64,000 bases of DNA, from NCBI GenBank assembly GCA_029582165.1, contig CM055871.1, positions 8,067,501 to 8,131,500 on the forward strand, read 5' to 3'. Made by a program: the position numbers and the translations under genes. The DNA comes from Portulaca oleracea. Its lineage: Eukaryota; Streptophyta; Magnoliopsida; Caryophyllales; Portulacaceae. This document shows positions 46,756 through 58,136 of the stretch, piece by piece. Under the pieces are notes generated by a model. That model saw nothing but the letters and a program-made list of their open reading frames with translations. It ran no database searches and was not told the DNA's origin. How positions within the stretch are numbered: the stretch's first letter is position 1; each line of letters starts with the position of its first letter.

Positions 46756-47413
46756 ATAATAAATAAAGACAAGAAAAAATGGACAAGTATAATTTGTATT
46801 GATTTCAAAGAATTTGGGGTACAATCTCTATAATATTTGTTACAAGATGAACAAATAAAAATATTCCTCTGATTCGATCTCTGTAGTCTTCTTGAAGGAG
46901 GGTCGATGCGGCTTGAATCTCGATCAAGTTGGTGTTGAATCTCTAGAACAAACGACACATATTGATGTGTTTGTTGTTTAATTCTAGAGAGACTTCTTGA
47001 GAGTTGATTTTTTTTTTATCCCCGCCATCCAAATGAGAGTGAGTAGTCCTATTTATAGGGAAATGATTTGATCTCTCTCTTGGGCTTATGACTTGCTAGC
47101 CTTTTTTGGGCCGTTGTCCGGGCCTTAGGGTTAGGATAACTTGGCAGTCCATTTGACTTTGACTTGGTAGTCTTGGTGGGCCGTTGTCCGGGCCTTAGAT
47201 TTGGGTTGACTTGGCAGTCCTTTTGACTTTGACTTGGTAGTCATTTGGGGTTTGACTTGTTAGTTGATTTGACTCTGACTTTAGCTTTGACTTGATAGTC
47301 AGCTTGAGCGGATTCCACTTAAATTAATTAAATTAATTAATTTGGACCAACCAAAATAATCAACTTAATTTATTTTAACTTGTGTCACTATTTTGATTTT
47401 TTTAGTGTCTACA
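46751..47413 (-). repeat. LTR (right copy; 5' LTR, its downstream end lost)
   Basis: Matches 43840-44512 closely, but its last ~15-20 bases and the following leader are missing; it joins the GACTTGG array at the shared AGTCT. Confidence 0.75.
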
Positions 47414-47414
47414 C

Positions 47415-47731
47415 ACAGTAACTAACAGGGTAGTGAATCGGTCTTCGTCGTATTGACGTGACACACAACCAACCAATGTCTTGTAATGTGGGTTAGTGTA
47501 AAAAACTAAGCGGTTAATGGGGTAAATTGGCCTGGGACAGTTTTTTTTCCCTTCGCCAGCCACGTTAGCGAGCATAGAGACTGGTTCACCACTCCCTTAG
47601 TTACTATTAGTATAATAATGTCACATAGGTATAAAGGTCAGGGATATTGTTGTCCAAAAGTAAAGGTTGGCATATTACAATCCAACACCCCCAAAGATCG
47701 GTATATTATCATCCAAAAACCCTAAAAAAAT
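47415..47731. mobile_element. Fold-back MITE, right half only
   Basis: Matches the right half of the family at 10640/50425 (GTTAGTGTAAAAAACTAAGC, GGTATAAAGGTCAGGGATAT, GATCGGTATATTATCATCC). It directly abuts the LTR end. Confidence 0.65.
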
Positions 47732-47735
47732 GACA

Positions 47736-50394
47736 TGTGTAAAATAATTTAAAATTTATCTGGCCAATCATAAATTGTCACGAGTCATGTTGACTTTGGG
47801 GGATCTTTTTGGTCCAAATTAAATTTCGACCAACCACAAGATGACAATTGTCATAGATGATGCACAAAATAATAATTAGTTATTTATTTAAAACTAAACA
47901 AATAATTAATTAATTTGACCAAGGCCTAAAGCCTAGCTCAAACCCTAGGCCTCCAAAGGATATAAATAGAGGTCCTACCACTTAGCTTTAGATCCCCCGA
48001 CATTTTCGACACTGCGCGATCTGCATACTACACGCCAGATTCGACATTTGGCACCCAACAGCTTCAGAAGATAAAACTGCAAGTGACCTCCATCTACCAA
48101 GCGTGAAAGATTAAGGTCTGCAAAAGCTCCAAGCCTCTACCGCGTCAAGATCAAGAACTACGATAGAGTTCTTTTGCTAGACTGGCATTCAAGACGCGAC
48201 ATCAGTTGACGTCCAAAGTCTCCAAAACATAGAACTATCGACACACTCCAGCTACCAAGCGACCGACATCAACGTCTGCCAACAACTTCTATTAGACTTG
48301 CATTCAAGACTGCATCGACTTCTTCATCTAGTTCATTGATCGAGGCCAAGCACTCAAGCCCTCGCATCCAATAACTTGAAAAACTGCAACCAACAATCAA
48401 CCAGCGAATGATTAAAATCCGAGTAGCCTTCAGCTACCAAGCACTAAGGGGATCAACACTCATAGCCTTCAGCCTAAGAACTACTACAAGAGTTCTTTCG
48501 CTAGACCTGTGTTCGAGATAGAGATAAAGCGTCATTGCCCTTGGCTCATCCATGTTTCAGGAAATCAAATCAGAGAACTACTTTATTTTATTTAATACAT
48601 AGATTGCACCCGCATATATTCAAATATTAATACAAATTAATTTATTTCTCAATTTTTTGTCTCCTTAAACTTTAGACTCAAAATTTGTGTTCACAGCTAC
48701 TATCGTGAGTCTTGTAACAGACCACTTAAGTTATTGTGGAGGTTGTGAACCAAGTAACCAGCCGGTTATGATAAAAATGACGTTGTAACTGGCCGGTTTT
48801 GGGCCAGTGACTAAAATGCAAAGTGGGTAACCGACCAGTTATGATGAAAGTTTTTAGCCATAACCTGTTGGTTCTGACGGCTTAGTGAGATAACTCAACT
48901 TAAAACGGTCAAAATTCCCTCATCTGACCTCTGATTGATCAAGTTCAAGTAGGGTTGTTCATCGGTTCCAAGCTGAACCAAATCGGACCGAACCAAGAAA
49001 ACCGAAAACCGAGTAAGCCATAAAACAAAAACCGAAAGTTGGACCGAATTTTATTTGGTTTTAACCAAAAACTGAATAAATTTGAACAAACCGAACTGAG
49101 AAAACCGAATAAACCCAATAAGCATAGGAGCTGTATTTTGCGTTTTTCGACCAGCTTCTAAGTATTACACCTGTCCATGTAATTGTAAATATTAAAAAAA
49201 AAATAGCCTTTACCCTTGCCTAATTGTCATCCAAGTTGCGACTTTATACAATTGCAGCACTAACAACAAAAGTAATTGAGAATTTGGTTCACATTTTCTG
49301 TCCAGAAAGTTTTGTAAATTTGTCTTGCATAAATTATACACCTTATATATTGAAATACAGTATTAATTGACAGATCAGTAAGTTAGATTTTTTACCGGAC
49401 AGAGTGCATAGATAGAGAGGGAGAGACGGTGGTGCGGGCGAGCGGTGGTCCTGCGGTGGTGCGGGCGAGTGGCGGCGAGAGTGCAGAGAGTAAGAGAAGA
49501 GAGGACGACGAGAGTGTAGAGAGTGAGAGAGGGGGAGGCAGGTGGGAGGGAGCAGCGCTGCAGCAGTGCAGCGGAACTGCCGAAGTGTCGAGTGCGTCTG
49601 TCGACTGGGAGGGGGAGGCAGGCCGGAGGCAAATTGTGAAATGTGAAATAGGGTTTAGAAAGTTGAAAGTTGAAAACTGAAAAGAAAGAAACCCTAGTAG
49701 CTTAGTTGTTGCTTGTTGGCGCTAGGCGAGAGTCAAGCAGTGCGGGTCATACAGTGTTATTCGGTTTCTCATTTTTTCGTTTTTCGGTTTTAAACCGAGA
49801 AAACCAAAATCCGTTTAAGGGCAAAATATCGAACTAAACACCGAACCGGTTTTTGTTCGGTTTTTTCGGTTCGAAACCGAATAATGCACAGCCCTAGGTT
49901 CAAGCGTCATTGGAAAGATAATAGAGTTTACTTTAAGCTCATAGATAGGATTTGTCCAACAGAGGTCTATGGAAAAAATGTTGATGTTCGAAAGAGTGAG
50001 TCTATGTATGTGGAAAAGGTGGTTTTGGCTTAGAAATGAAATATTCTTTTGTGGGAGGATTTGAAATGGATGAAATGGTGAAGGCCCCATGTTTTTTTTT
50101 TTATTATTGGAGATAGAAGGATGTGTACTATCACATAATTAACTGACATTCACATAAGTCATAATTAAAACTAAAATAAAATAAAATAAAATGTTGCACC
50201 ATATTATGTGAAACCGAGACAAAACCTAGTGTCTGCATATGGCAAACCTTTCTTATGCAAATTTTCCTAACATATTGAATCACCACGACTTACCTATGCC
50301 CAAACTTCAAAGACAAAATTTGCTCGTACATCTTGGCTAGCCTAGACTACCATAGATGAGAGGCTGAGAGGTTAAACCGGTGTATGTTTTCTGT
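47736..50394. repeat. Dispersed repeat, copy B (LTR-like start)
   Basis: 47736-48695 runs TGTGTAAAATAATT...TTGTGTTCACA with a TATA box (GGATATAAATAGAGG near 47968), which looks like an LTR. Homology to copy A (24087-25803) begins near 48200 and continues past 48695 to about 50394. It lacks copy A's hAT insertion but has its own at 48950. No coding sequence or target duplication. Confidence 0.65.
48950..49896. mobile_element. hAT-like element with GC-rich interior
   Basis: Starts TAGGGTTGTTCATCGGTT and ends AATGCACAGCCCTA. Flanked by AGTTCAAG (48942-48949) and GGTTCAAG (49897-49904); copy A has the empty site TGGTTCAAGCG near 25297. The outer parts are ACCGAA/TTCGGT-rich. The interior 49400-49740 is a G-rich purine-biased block, unlike its surroundings. 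Open frames there (83-85 codons) have no recognisable domain. Confidence 0.85.
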
Positions 50395-50424
50395 CAGGAA
50401 AAAGGAAATGCAATATTTTGTAAT

Positions 50425-50975
50425 AGGGATATTGGATGACAATATATCAACCTTTGGGGGTATTGGATTGTAATATACCAACCTTTACTATTGGACAATA
50501 ATATACCTGACTTTTATACTCATGTGAGATTATTATACCAATAATGACTAAGCGGGTAGTGACAGGTGAACTGGCCTCCGTGCAGACGTGGCAAGCGGAG
50601 GGAAAATAATCGGTCCTTGAATAACCCCGTTAATCCCTTCGTTTTTCTCACTAACCCACGTTTTTTTTTAAAAAAAATTGGTCTCGGCACAATGACTAAG
50701 GGGTCGTGAATCGGCCCCCGTACTGACATGATACACAACCAACCAATGTATTGAATGTAGGTTAGTGAGAGAAACGGAGAGATTAACGGGGTTATTGAGT
50801 TGTGGCATTTTTTTTTCCCATATCAACATGGAGACCAATTCACCACCACTTTAGTTATTGTTGGTATAATAATGTCATTTAGGTATAAAGGTCAGAGATA
50901 TTGTTGTCCAATAGTAAATGTAGATATATTACAATCCAATACCCCAAAAATCGGTATATTATCATCCAAAAACTA
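50425..50975. mobile_element. Fold-back MITE, complete second copy
   Basis: Left arm (GGGGGTATTGGATTGTAATA, ACCTTTACTATTGGACAATA) and right arm (GTTGGTATAATAATGTCATT, GGTATAAAGGTCAGAGATAT, TATTACAATCCAATACCCC) are inverted repeats. About 550 bases, with inner inverted repeats around CTAACCCACG and TAGGTTAGTGAG. Non-coding. Confidence 0.8.
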
Positions 50976-51137
50976 TATATATTATTATATTCTTATAATT
51001 AGTTATAGTACTTCATTTATTGTTAGTAGTAACTCAAATCACCCATTAATTTATATGAAGAAAGTTTGAAAGAAAAGGAAAAAAGGTCATTTAGAGCTTT
51101 CCAAAAACACACACTACGATTATCGACTTTTGTACCC

Positions 51138-51185
<48 letters not shown>

Positions 51186-51380
51186 ATCACAGGAGCATGA
51201 TACTTTATTGAACATATGTGCATTAATGGACATTTAGTATTGTTTTTGAGGATTAGAGGATTTCAAATTTGCACGGTGAACATCAAAAATTGATGTGCCC
51301 TTGAAGTTCACCATTCAAATTTGTTGTTTAAAAGTTAAAACAAAAAAACAGTTGATCTTTATCCATGCTCACATGGTTAC
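50976..51380. other. Spacer with (TA)n microsatellite
   Basis: A (TA)n tract of about 20 units lies at 51139-51181. No gene seen. Confidence 0.45.
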
Positions 51381-51389
51381 CAAAGTGTC

Positions 51390-52617
51390 AGGTTTTCGGA
51401 TAAAAATGCCACTAAACTATGCAAAAATGGCAAAAATTCCACCCGAAAAAATGTTATAAAACTGCCATTAATTTATGTTTATGATGACAATATTGCCACT
51501 TTACTGGATGAGAATCCGTTGTAGTCGGTTATAAATGTATTAAAGGGGTTTATGGTTGAATTAATAGTTAAGTTACCCTCTCAATTACCTAATTAATTAC
51601 CCAACCCTTTTTTTACTATTTAAATTGACAAATCCCCCCTGGGCGCGCACACCCCATATCATCTTCTTCCTCAGCTCTTCTCCATTTCCCTTGTTTTCTC
51701 CGCAATGACCCCACATTCTCCCTCTTTGTTCCGGACAACCCTAATTTTTGGCCTTGGAACACTCCCCAACAGTCAACCCACAACACTCCCCACTCCTCTT
51801 TCCTCCTTTTTCTGTCTTTCCCAAAAGCAAACACAATCTCTCTCTCTCTCTCTCCTTCTTCCTTTCAAGCTTCTCCAATGGTGTCATTTTACAAACCCTT
51901 CTTCACAACCCTATTCCTCTTCCTCTGTTTATCTTTCAACACTTCCATCATCTCCTTTGCTGCCATTTCTACAGACATCGAGCTTCTCCTCTCCAAAATT
52001 ATGCTTGCATTGCAACGCAACTCCTCAGAAAACCCCATGCTCTCCTCATGGAACACCTCCATTCCCCTCTGTCAATGGCGGAGCCTCACATGGGTCTTCC
52101 AAAACAACACTTTTCTCAACTTCAAACCCCTCTCTTCTCCACACTGATCTCATATCTCTCTCTACAGACACCCATCTCTGCAATTTCTCTCTTTAGAACT
52201 CTCCTATGCAAATCTTTCCGGCTACATACCTAGAGAAATCACCCTCATCCGTAATTGAAGAAGGAGAGAGAAAAAACCCTAATTTTTGGGCCTAAAACAA
52301 AGAGGGAGAAGGTTGGGTTATGGCGGACAAAGCAAGGGAAATGAGGGAGGGCAGTGGGGGGAGGGTGGTCTGTCAATTTAAATAGTAAAAGAAAGGTTGG
52401 GTAATTAATTACGTAGTTGAAGAATGGGGCAACTTAAGTGTTAATTCAACTATAAACCCCTTTAATACATTTAAAACCAGCTACAACACGTTCTCATCCG
52501 GTAAATTGACAATTTTGTAACCATAAACATAAATTAATGGCAGTTTCATAAATGTTTTTTCGAGTGACATTTTTACATTTTTACATAGTTTAGTGACATT
52601 TTGATCTGAGAACTCCT
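51390..52617. mobile_element. Pack-MULE-like element carrying a TMKL1-like gene fragment
   Basis: Long terminal inverted repeats of about 240 bases: left 51390-51632 (AGGTTTTCGGATAAAAATG, GCCACTAAACTATGCAAAAA) and right 52373-52617 (reverse complement starts AGGAGTTCTCAGATCAAAAT, GTCACTAAACTATGTAAAAA). The 9-mers CAAAGTGTC (51381-51389) and AAAAGTGTC (52618-52626) flank it, one mismatch apart, as expected for a Mutator-like element. Between the arms is about 740 bases of unrelated, C-rich sequence containing a gene fragment. No transposase, so it is non-autonomous. Confidence 0.8.
51700..52255 (+). pseudogene. Captured 5' fragment of a TMKL1-like LRR receptor-kinase gene
   Basis: A (CT)n-rich leader typical of a plant 5' untranslated region (51839-51861) precedes an ATG at 51878. 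The frame reads a signal peptide (MVSFYKPFFTTLFLFLCLSF), then LLLSKIMLALQRNSSENPML and CQWRSLTWVFQNN. After frame changes it gives LSYANLSGYIPREI at about 52198-52241, the start of the leucine-rich repeats. This matches the N-terminus of transmembrane kinase-like 1 (TMKL1), a plant LRR receptor-like protein with an atypical kinase domain, as I recall it. Repeats beyond the first, the membrane helix and the kinase domain are missing. At least two frameshifts and a stop at 52145-52147 disable it. Confidence 0.75.
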
Positions 52618-52626
52618 AAAAGTGTC

Positions 52627-52959
52627 GTGTTCACATGATCTGGTATGAAGAGAGTTTAGGTAAAAAGATGAGAATAGTACATAACAACCTTTGATTTTGC
52701 ATCTGACAGTGTGTGATCATGGATGTAAAGGATTGTAATCATGAAATCGAGGACTATTCTCTTATATTCATGGCTATTTACCGTCAGATGTAAAATCAAG
52801 GACTGTAATTTGTTTTTCCCACTGTTCTACCCAAACTCTATTCTTACTGGATCCATTATATATATATATATATATCCCCATTTATCTACAATTTCAGCTG
52901 AGCTCAATATTTTCCTGTTCTAATTCTATTGCTGCTGGGATTAAGAAGAAAACCAGAAA
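52627..52959 (+). promoter_or_regulatory. Presumed promoter and 5' UTR of the RecX gene
   Basis: Between the Pack-MULE and the first RecX ATG. A (TA)n tract (ATATATATATATAT, 52857-52876) lies about 90 bases before the ATG and is the only TATA-like candidate. The element's right end is therefore within about 340 bases of the start codon. Confidence 0.4.
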
Positions 52960-53052
52960 ATGTCAATGGGAGCAGCCGCAAATTCCATTGCCAAATTCTC
53001 CTTCACTCTTCGACCTAGGCTTGGTTTTCTTTCACGGTACGCCCTAATTTCT

Positions 53053-53090
<38 letters not shown>

Positions 53091-55937
53091 GAAGAACAAA
53101 TTTAATTCATCGATTTGCGGATGCAACTTCATTTGTCCTTAATTTTCAGGGATTAGGGTTAGTATTGCATTCAAACCGTGGTTATATTTATGATGATTTT
53201 GTTTGACCGATTAGGCCTCCGAAATTTAGTACTGCTTGCTTCCAGTATCACTGTATTTCAGCTTCTGAATGTTTGCGATAAACATGTTGAATGAATTAGG
53301 TTTTTGGGGTATTGATTGGAGCTGTTGTGGTGGTTGTATATGAAAGGATTTGTCGATGCAATCGATTCATTTCTCCTCAATTTTCGGGAATTAGGGTTAG
53401 GATTATATTCGAGCAGTGGTTGTGTTTATGATGAGTTTGTTTGAATTAGCGATTTGGCCGCCAAAATTTAGTACGGCTTGCTTCCAGTATCGGCTGATTC
53501 TGTGTGTTTGAGCTTCTGAATGTTTGCGATGAACATGTGGAGTGAATTAGGTTTTTAGGGTATTGATTGGTGCTGCTGTGGTGGTTGTATATGAAAGGAT
53601 TTGTGGATGCAACCGATTCATTTGTCCTCAATTTTCAGGGATTAGGGTTAGGATCATATTCAAACCGTGGTTGTGTTTATGATGAGTTCATTTGAATTAG
53701 CGATTTGGCTGCCAAAATTTAGTACTGCTTGCTTCCAATATCAGCTGATTCGGTGTGTTTGAGCTTCTGAATGTTTGCGATGAACATGTGGAGTGAATTA
53801 GGTTTTTAGGGGATTAATTGGAGCTCCAAACATAGGAATAAACTCTATCCCAATTTATCCAACCACCCAAACTAAGTATTTTTTCTATCCCAATTTTTTC
53901 TTTGTTTTCTTTCAGTGTTTCCCCAAGTCCGAACACCAAACATAGGAATAAACTCTCTCAAAGATGAATCTGATTGGGTTGAGCACTTTTAGGTTGAGGT
54001 ACGGGATTAGATGCTTCGCTGCTGATACCAATGACTCAGGATTTCCCGTCCGATATATTCCTAAGAAACGTGCAGATGCTAAGCCAACTGAGGGCTCTCG
54101 TTCGAGGGACAATTCTCGTAAAGATAGTGGTCATATTTCTTTGAGCAGACGGTCCACCATTAAACATCAGAAGAGCTCAACCAAATTATTGGGGGATTCT
54201 GAACAGGGTACTAAATCATATTGGACCGACTTTTAAATTTTCCATTCATTTTGTTCTGTAAATGCAAGTGTTTTACTGATTGATCAGGTTGATACACTGA
54301 ATTTCTCAACACAAAGTGATGTGCAAATTGTCCAGGTTTGAACCAAGACCCTGAGACACAGCATTGGAGAAGACATTTTAAGGAGGATGTCGATGAATTG
54401 CGGACTCAATGGCACCCGTACAATCAACACATAAGTTATGTCAGCGAGGCGTTGGATTCTGAGTATGTCAAAGTGCCCAAGGAAGCGTCTCGGGATTTGC
54501 AGACCGATGCGAATGTTATTCCAAGCGAATGGTCCGAATTGAGTCGAGACATGAGTTGTCATGATGGAGTTTTGGATTCCGAGTTTATGGAGGCATCTGA
54601 GGAAGCGGTTGAGGAAGTTCAAATTTCTGAGAGGGGCGGACAAGGGGAACTGGGTCGGTCCAAATCCTGTGGGACGAGGCAAGAGGCTGAGAAATTGGCA
54701 ATCGGATTACTAGCAAAAAGGTCTGATTTTTTCGCACTTATAGGTAAACACTTGGAATTCATGATGTGTTGTTGTCTCCCTCTCAGTTTTTAGATCGACT
54801 GTTCTGCAGGGGTTTTACAGCAATGGAGCTACGAAAGAAACTTCTTTCGAAGCATTTTCCACTCAATATTGTTGAGGTTGTGATTCATGATTTTCTAAAG
54901 AGGTGGGTACTTGGATTTCTGGAATGTTTTCTTGTTCACCCCATGACCCACATAATAGAACCATGTACATGAATATTTTTGTCGAAATGTTTTCTTGTAC
55001 ATTTAGCGGGCCAATGCTAGGGTTTATTGTTGTTGTTGAAATGTTTTCTTACACCTTGAGCAACTTCGTGACCATGATTTCTTGGAGACGGTTAATTATC
55101 GTTGCCTTTTTATTTCTCTTTCAGAGGGCTGATAAATGATCGTCTTTATGCGGAAACATTTTCAAAATCAAGATGGACTTCCTCAAGTTGGGGGCCAAGG
55201 AGAATAAAGCATGTAAGCCTGCCTTTGCTTGAACTCCATGGATTACAGTAAACCCAAAAATTTGTTATTGAATTTCAGTACACCAAAATTTGTGCTATAG
55301 TAACTCGGTGGTCGTGCTATGTGGGCAATCCAACGAGTTGACCTCACCCAACTCGGTGGTACACTGGAATCCAACACTTTTACCTTTTTTTGCACTGTGG
55401 TATAAGTTTAAAGTACAATTTGTCATAACTCACAATCCAAACCCTTAAGATATAGTGCATTACGATCCAATTTTCCTTTATTTTAATAAATGCTAGAGAA
55501 TTCTGTATTTCCATATTCTACTGCCCCTGGGCCATATTCTTTCTATTGGTACGGTAAGGTTGGATACCTTATCAGAATAAAGTTTTGCAGAAAGTAGTAA
55601 ATATACGTAATATTCTGTAAAAAGCTATAACCGCTGCTCTTTGTTGGAATAGGCATTGTCGAAGAAAGGTGTGAGTGAAGTAGATGCAGAGAAGGCTTTG
55701 AAGCTGGTTTTTGAGAATGGAGAAGAAGATGATAGTGAGCAAAATGCAAGCACAAGGCTCTCAGGTTCCTCCATGGAACAACTGTACATGCAGGCCTTCA
55801 AGCATTGGCAGCGGAGCGAAAATGCGAGCCCCGAGATACGAAAAGCGAGGGTCATAAGGTGGCTTCAGTATCGCGGGTTCGACTGGGTGGTTGTCGGCAT
55901 CATCTTGAAGAAACTACAATCGGGTCATCCTCCCTAA
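52960..55937 (+). CDS. RecX family protein, organelle-targeted type, 6 exons
   Basis: Exons by GT-AG reading: 52960-53036, 53993-54207, 54336-54720, 54810-54902, 55125-55212, 55653-55937; phases agree and give 380 residues. Residues 1-40 are basic and poor in acidics (SIAKFSFTLRPRLGFLS), like an organelle transit peptide. The middle is a low-conservation acidic linker. From about residue 225 comes the RecX core: FTAMELRKKLLSKHFP, VVIHDFLKRGLINDRLYAE, SWGPRRIKHALSKKGVS and, at the C-terminus, RKARVIRWLQYRGFDWVVVG. Bacterial RecX modulates RecA filaments; plants keep organellar RecA, so a similar role in plastids or mitochondria is inferred. An alternative start at 53964 (MNLIGLSTFRLRYG) is in frame with exon 2 and would replace the first exon. 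Confidence 0.85.
53061..53091 (+). repeat. (TC)n microsatellite in RecX intron 1
   Basis: About 14 CT units, 25 bases after the first donor site. Confidence 0.85.
53111..53825 (+). repeat. Three tandem ~245-bp units in RecX intron 1
   Basis: Units start near 53111, 53347 and 53596. Each contains TCAATTTTC(A/G)GGGATTAGGGT, TTAGTACTGCTTGCTTCCA and TTCTGAATGTTTGCGATGA. Copies 2 and 3 are more alike than copy 1. Confidence 0.9.
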
Positions 55938-56525
55938 GGTGTTTTGGTACTATCAGCTGTCGGGAATCTGGGTTCGGGTCATTTCGGGTTCGGACGAATC
56001 AAACATCCTATGGAAACCGATGTTTGGTGCCTGGGTTTTTCAGGTTTATTCAGGGTTGTACAAATTCAGGCGAACCGTAATAGAAATATGGAAAATATTG
56101 TGTCTGTTGTGGAAGAATTGGGTTAATGTAAAATTTCAGACAAAAAATGTATGATCATACCTAGTTCCACTAGAAACAACGATCTATACTCTTTGACTGT
56201 AATCAAGGCTCTATGACTAGGTCGCCTTGTTCTTTGGATGTGTTATTTTCAAGTTAAGATAGTTAAGTTAGGATAAATTAGGATGTTTTTTTTGGGAAAT
56301 TTTGTTAATTTTGTCATACGTACCATTAATTTTACTGTAAAACCCAAAATTAATCTACACTACCTTCTTTCCAAAATATTGTAAATTTGACTAAAAAGTA
56401 TGTGTTAATTTAACTAAATTATAATATAAAATTAGCACCACTATCATTTTTAGTATATCTATCTAGTGGCGATAATATTTTGATCAAAGTAACATGCTGA
56501 TATGACTAATCTCATTTACTGAGTA
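55938..56525. other. 3' flank of the RecX gene
   Basis: Presumed 3' untranslated region then AT-rich spacer; frames at 55939-56154 run out of phase through the UTR and are not genes. Confidence 0.4.
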
Positions 56526-56771
56526 CTCCCTATGTCCCAATTAATTTGTCCAATTTACTTTTTCACGGTCTTCTATGCAATATTTTAACCGTTAATTGTT
56601 TACGTTTTATCCTAATATTGTATTTAGGTAAAAACTATTTTTTTTATTACAAATCTAATGTTGGTAATCTTATACAATAACTCAACATATAATTTGATAA
56701 ATTAACGGTCAAAATTTAAAATATTTGACATAATTAGTCAAATTTGGACAATTTATTTATGACGGAGGGAG
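56526..56771. mobile_element. Stowaway-like MITE
   Basis: Starts CTCCCTATGTCCCAATTAAT and ends TTTATGACGGAGGGAG, flanked by TA on both sides. About 246 bases, non-coding. Confidence 0.8.
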
Positions 56772-56854
56772 TAATAAATTTGACGAGTGGAATTTATTTT
56801 AAACAAGTTAAAGATAAGGAATTATGAATTACGACTACCATATTACAAAATTTT

Positions 56855-57047
56855 CATCCCAAATAAATTGTCCACCTTATTTTTCACAATCTTTGAGAAC
56901 ATGCTTTAACTGATAATGTTCTACGTTTTACCATATCAAGACTAGTAATATTATACTTAAGTAAAAATATTTTCTTATCACAAATTAATAACGGTGAGCT
57001 TAAATGATAACTCGACAAATATAGACAATTTTTTAGAACGAGGGAGT
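56855..57047. mobile_element. Degenerate Stowaway-like MITE
   Basis: Right end GAACGAGGGAGTA is clear; the left end (CATCCCAAATAAATTGTCCA) has lost the CTCCCTCCG start. Lies less than 100 bases from the previous one. Confidence 0.5.
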
Positions 57048-57741
57048 ACTAATAAAAAATAATAAAAAGGAATACGAAAATGATAAACATTCTTGTTGCA
57101 AGATGATTCTTAAGTTGGATCGCTCGCTGACATGGCGAGTGATCCTTAAGTGATCTTGGAACTTTAAAGGTGATCCAAAGAGGATTGATGTGAGAGAAAA
57201 AAAAATTTGGGATGGAGGTGATCTTGTGGATTGGAAAAGAGAGTGATCCATGAATGGATTATGAGTAGATCATGAGGTATTTCCCTTTTTTTTTGCCTTG
57301 AAATTAAATTACCAAACTCAATGTTTTTATTTTTCTTTTTTTTTTGCTTGTTGGATGGTGAGTGATCCTTAGTTTTGGATTGCCATTATTTGGGGTTTGC
57401 TCACACCTAATGGATTGCACCACTTTTTGGTGGTGGACCCTTACCAATCCAATCCATTCATGGATTGCTTTTACAGATGGCCTTAATCATCTTGTTGCAA
57501 GATGATTCTTAATCATCTTGCATCTCACCTAAATTACTTATAAAACTAAATATAAGTATATTTAAATTATTATAAATGTATGTTTCATTACCTTGAGGGT
57601 TATTATAACCTATAAATAATATAAAATAATTATTTATTTATATTTTCCATAAATATAAAACTATGCATAAAATGTGCATTTTTTTTACTATGATTGATAA
57701 AATTAGTTATTATTTATATTTTTTTGACTTAGCAAATACTA
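57048..57741. other. Spacer with a repeated CTTGTTGCAAGATGATTC phrase
   Basis: CTTGTTGCAAGATGATTCTTA occurs directly repeated near 57093 and 57491, bracketing about 400 bases rich in GGATTG/GTGATCC. This may be an element, but inverted ends were not established. No gene. Confidence 0.4.
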
Positions 57742-58009
57742 CCTTCGTCCCATATTACTTGTCCATTTAGCTAAAATTTAGAAAACCAATGAAATGAGTT
57801 AGTTAAGTATTGGATTGTATGAAAAGATGTGAAATATTAGTATTAAATTGTATAAATATCTTTCTCTCTCACACTTTTGGATTTTTGTATAAGAAAAACT
57901 AATAAAAAAAGAAGTTAGTTGGAAAAAATTGCATTGGAAACATAAAGTGATAAGTATTATGGGACAAAAAAAGTTAGTTAAAGTGACAAGTATTGTGAGA
58001 CGGAGATAG
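57742..58009. mobile_element. Stowaway-like MITE
   Basis: Starts CCTTCGTCCCATATTACTTG and ends CAAGTATTGTGAGACGGAGA, with TA flanks. About 268 bases, located just upstream of the WEB gene's first exon. Confidence 0.7.
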
Positions 58010-58136
58010 TAAGTATTATATGCATACAGTTGATAAATATATATAATTATTAAAAAAAATATTATTAAAAGTTAACAAAATATGAAATATATACAAATCA
58101 AAATAGTTATTATCATAATCCGAAGGAATATGAGCG

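Larger units (their letters stand above)
43827..47413 (-). mobile_element. Non-coding LTR element, minus strand
   Basis: Two near-identical direct copies, 43827-44512 and 46751-47413, begin on the minus strand with TGTAGACACTAAAAAAATC and contain a TATA box (CCCTATAAATAGG, near 44134 and 47056). A purine tract CGAGGGGGCAATT abuts 44512, making the left copy the 3' LTR. The internal 2.2 kb holds two tandem arrays and no retroelement proteins. No target duplication is seen because the left side continues into another element's leader. Confidence 0.75.
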
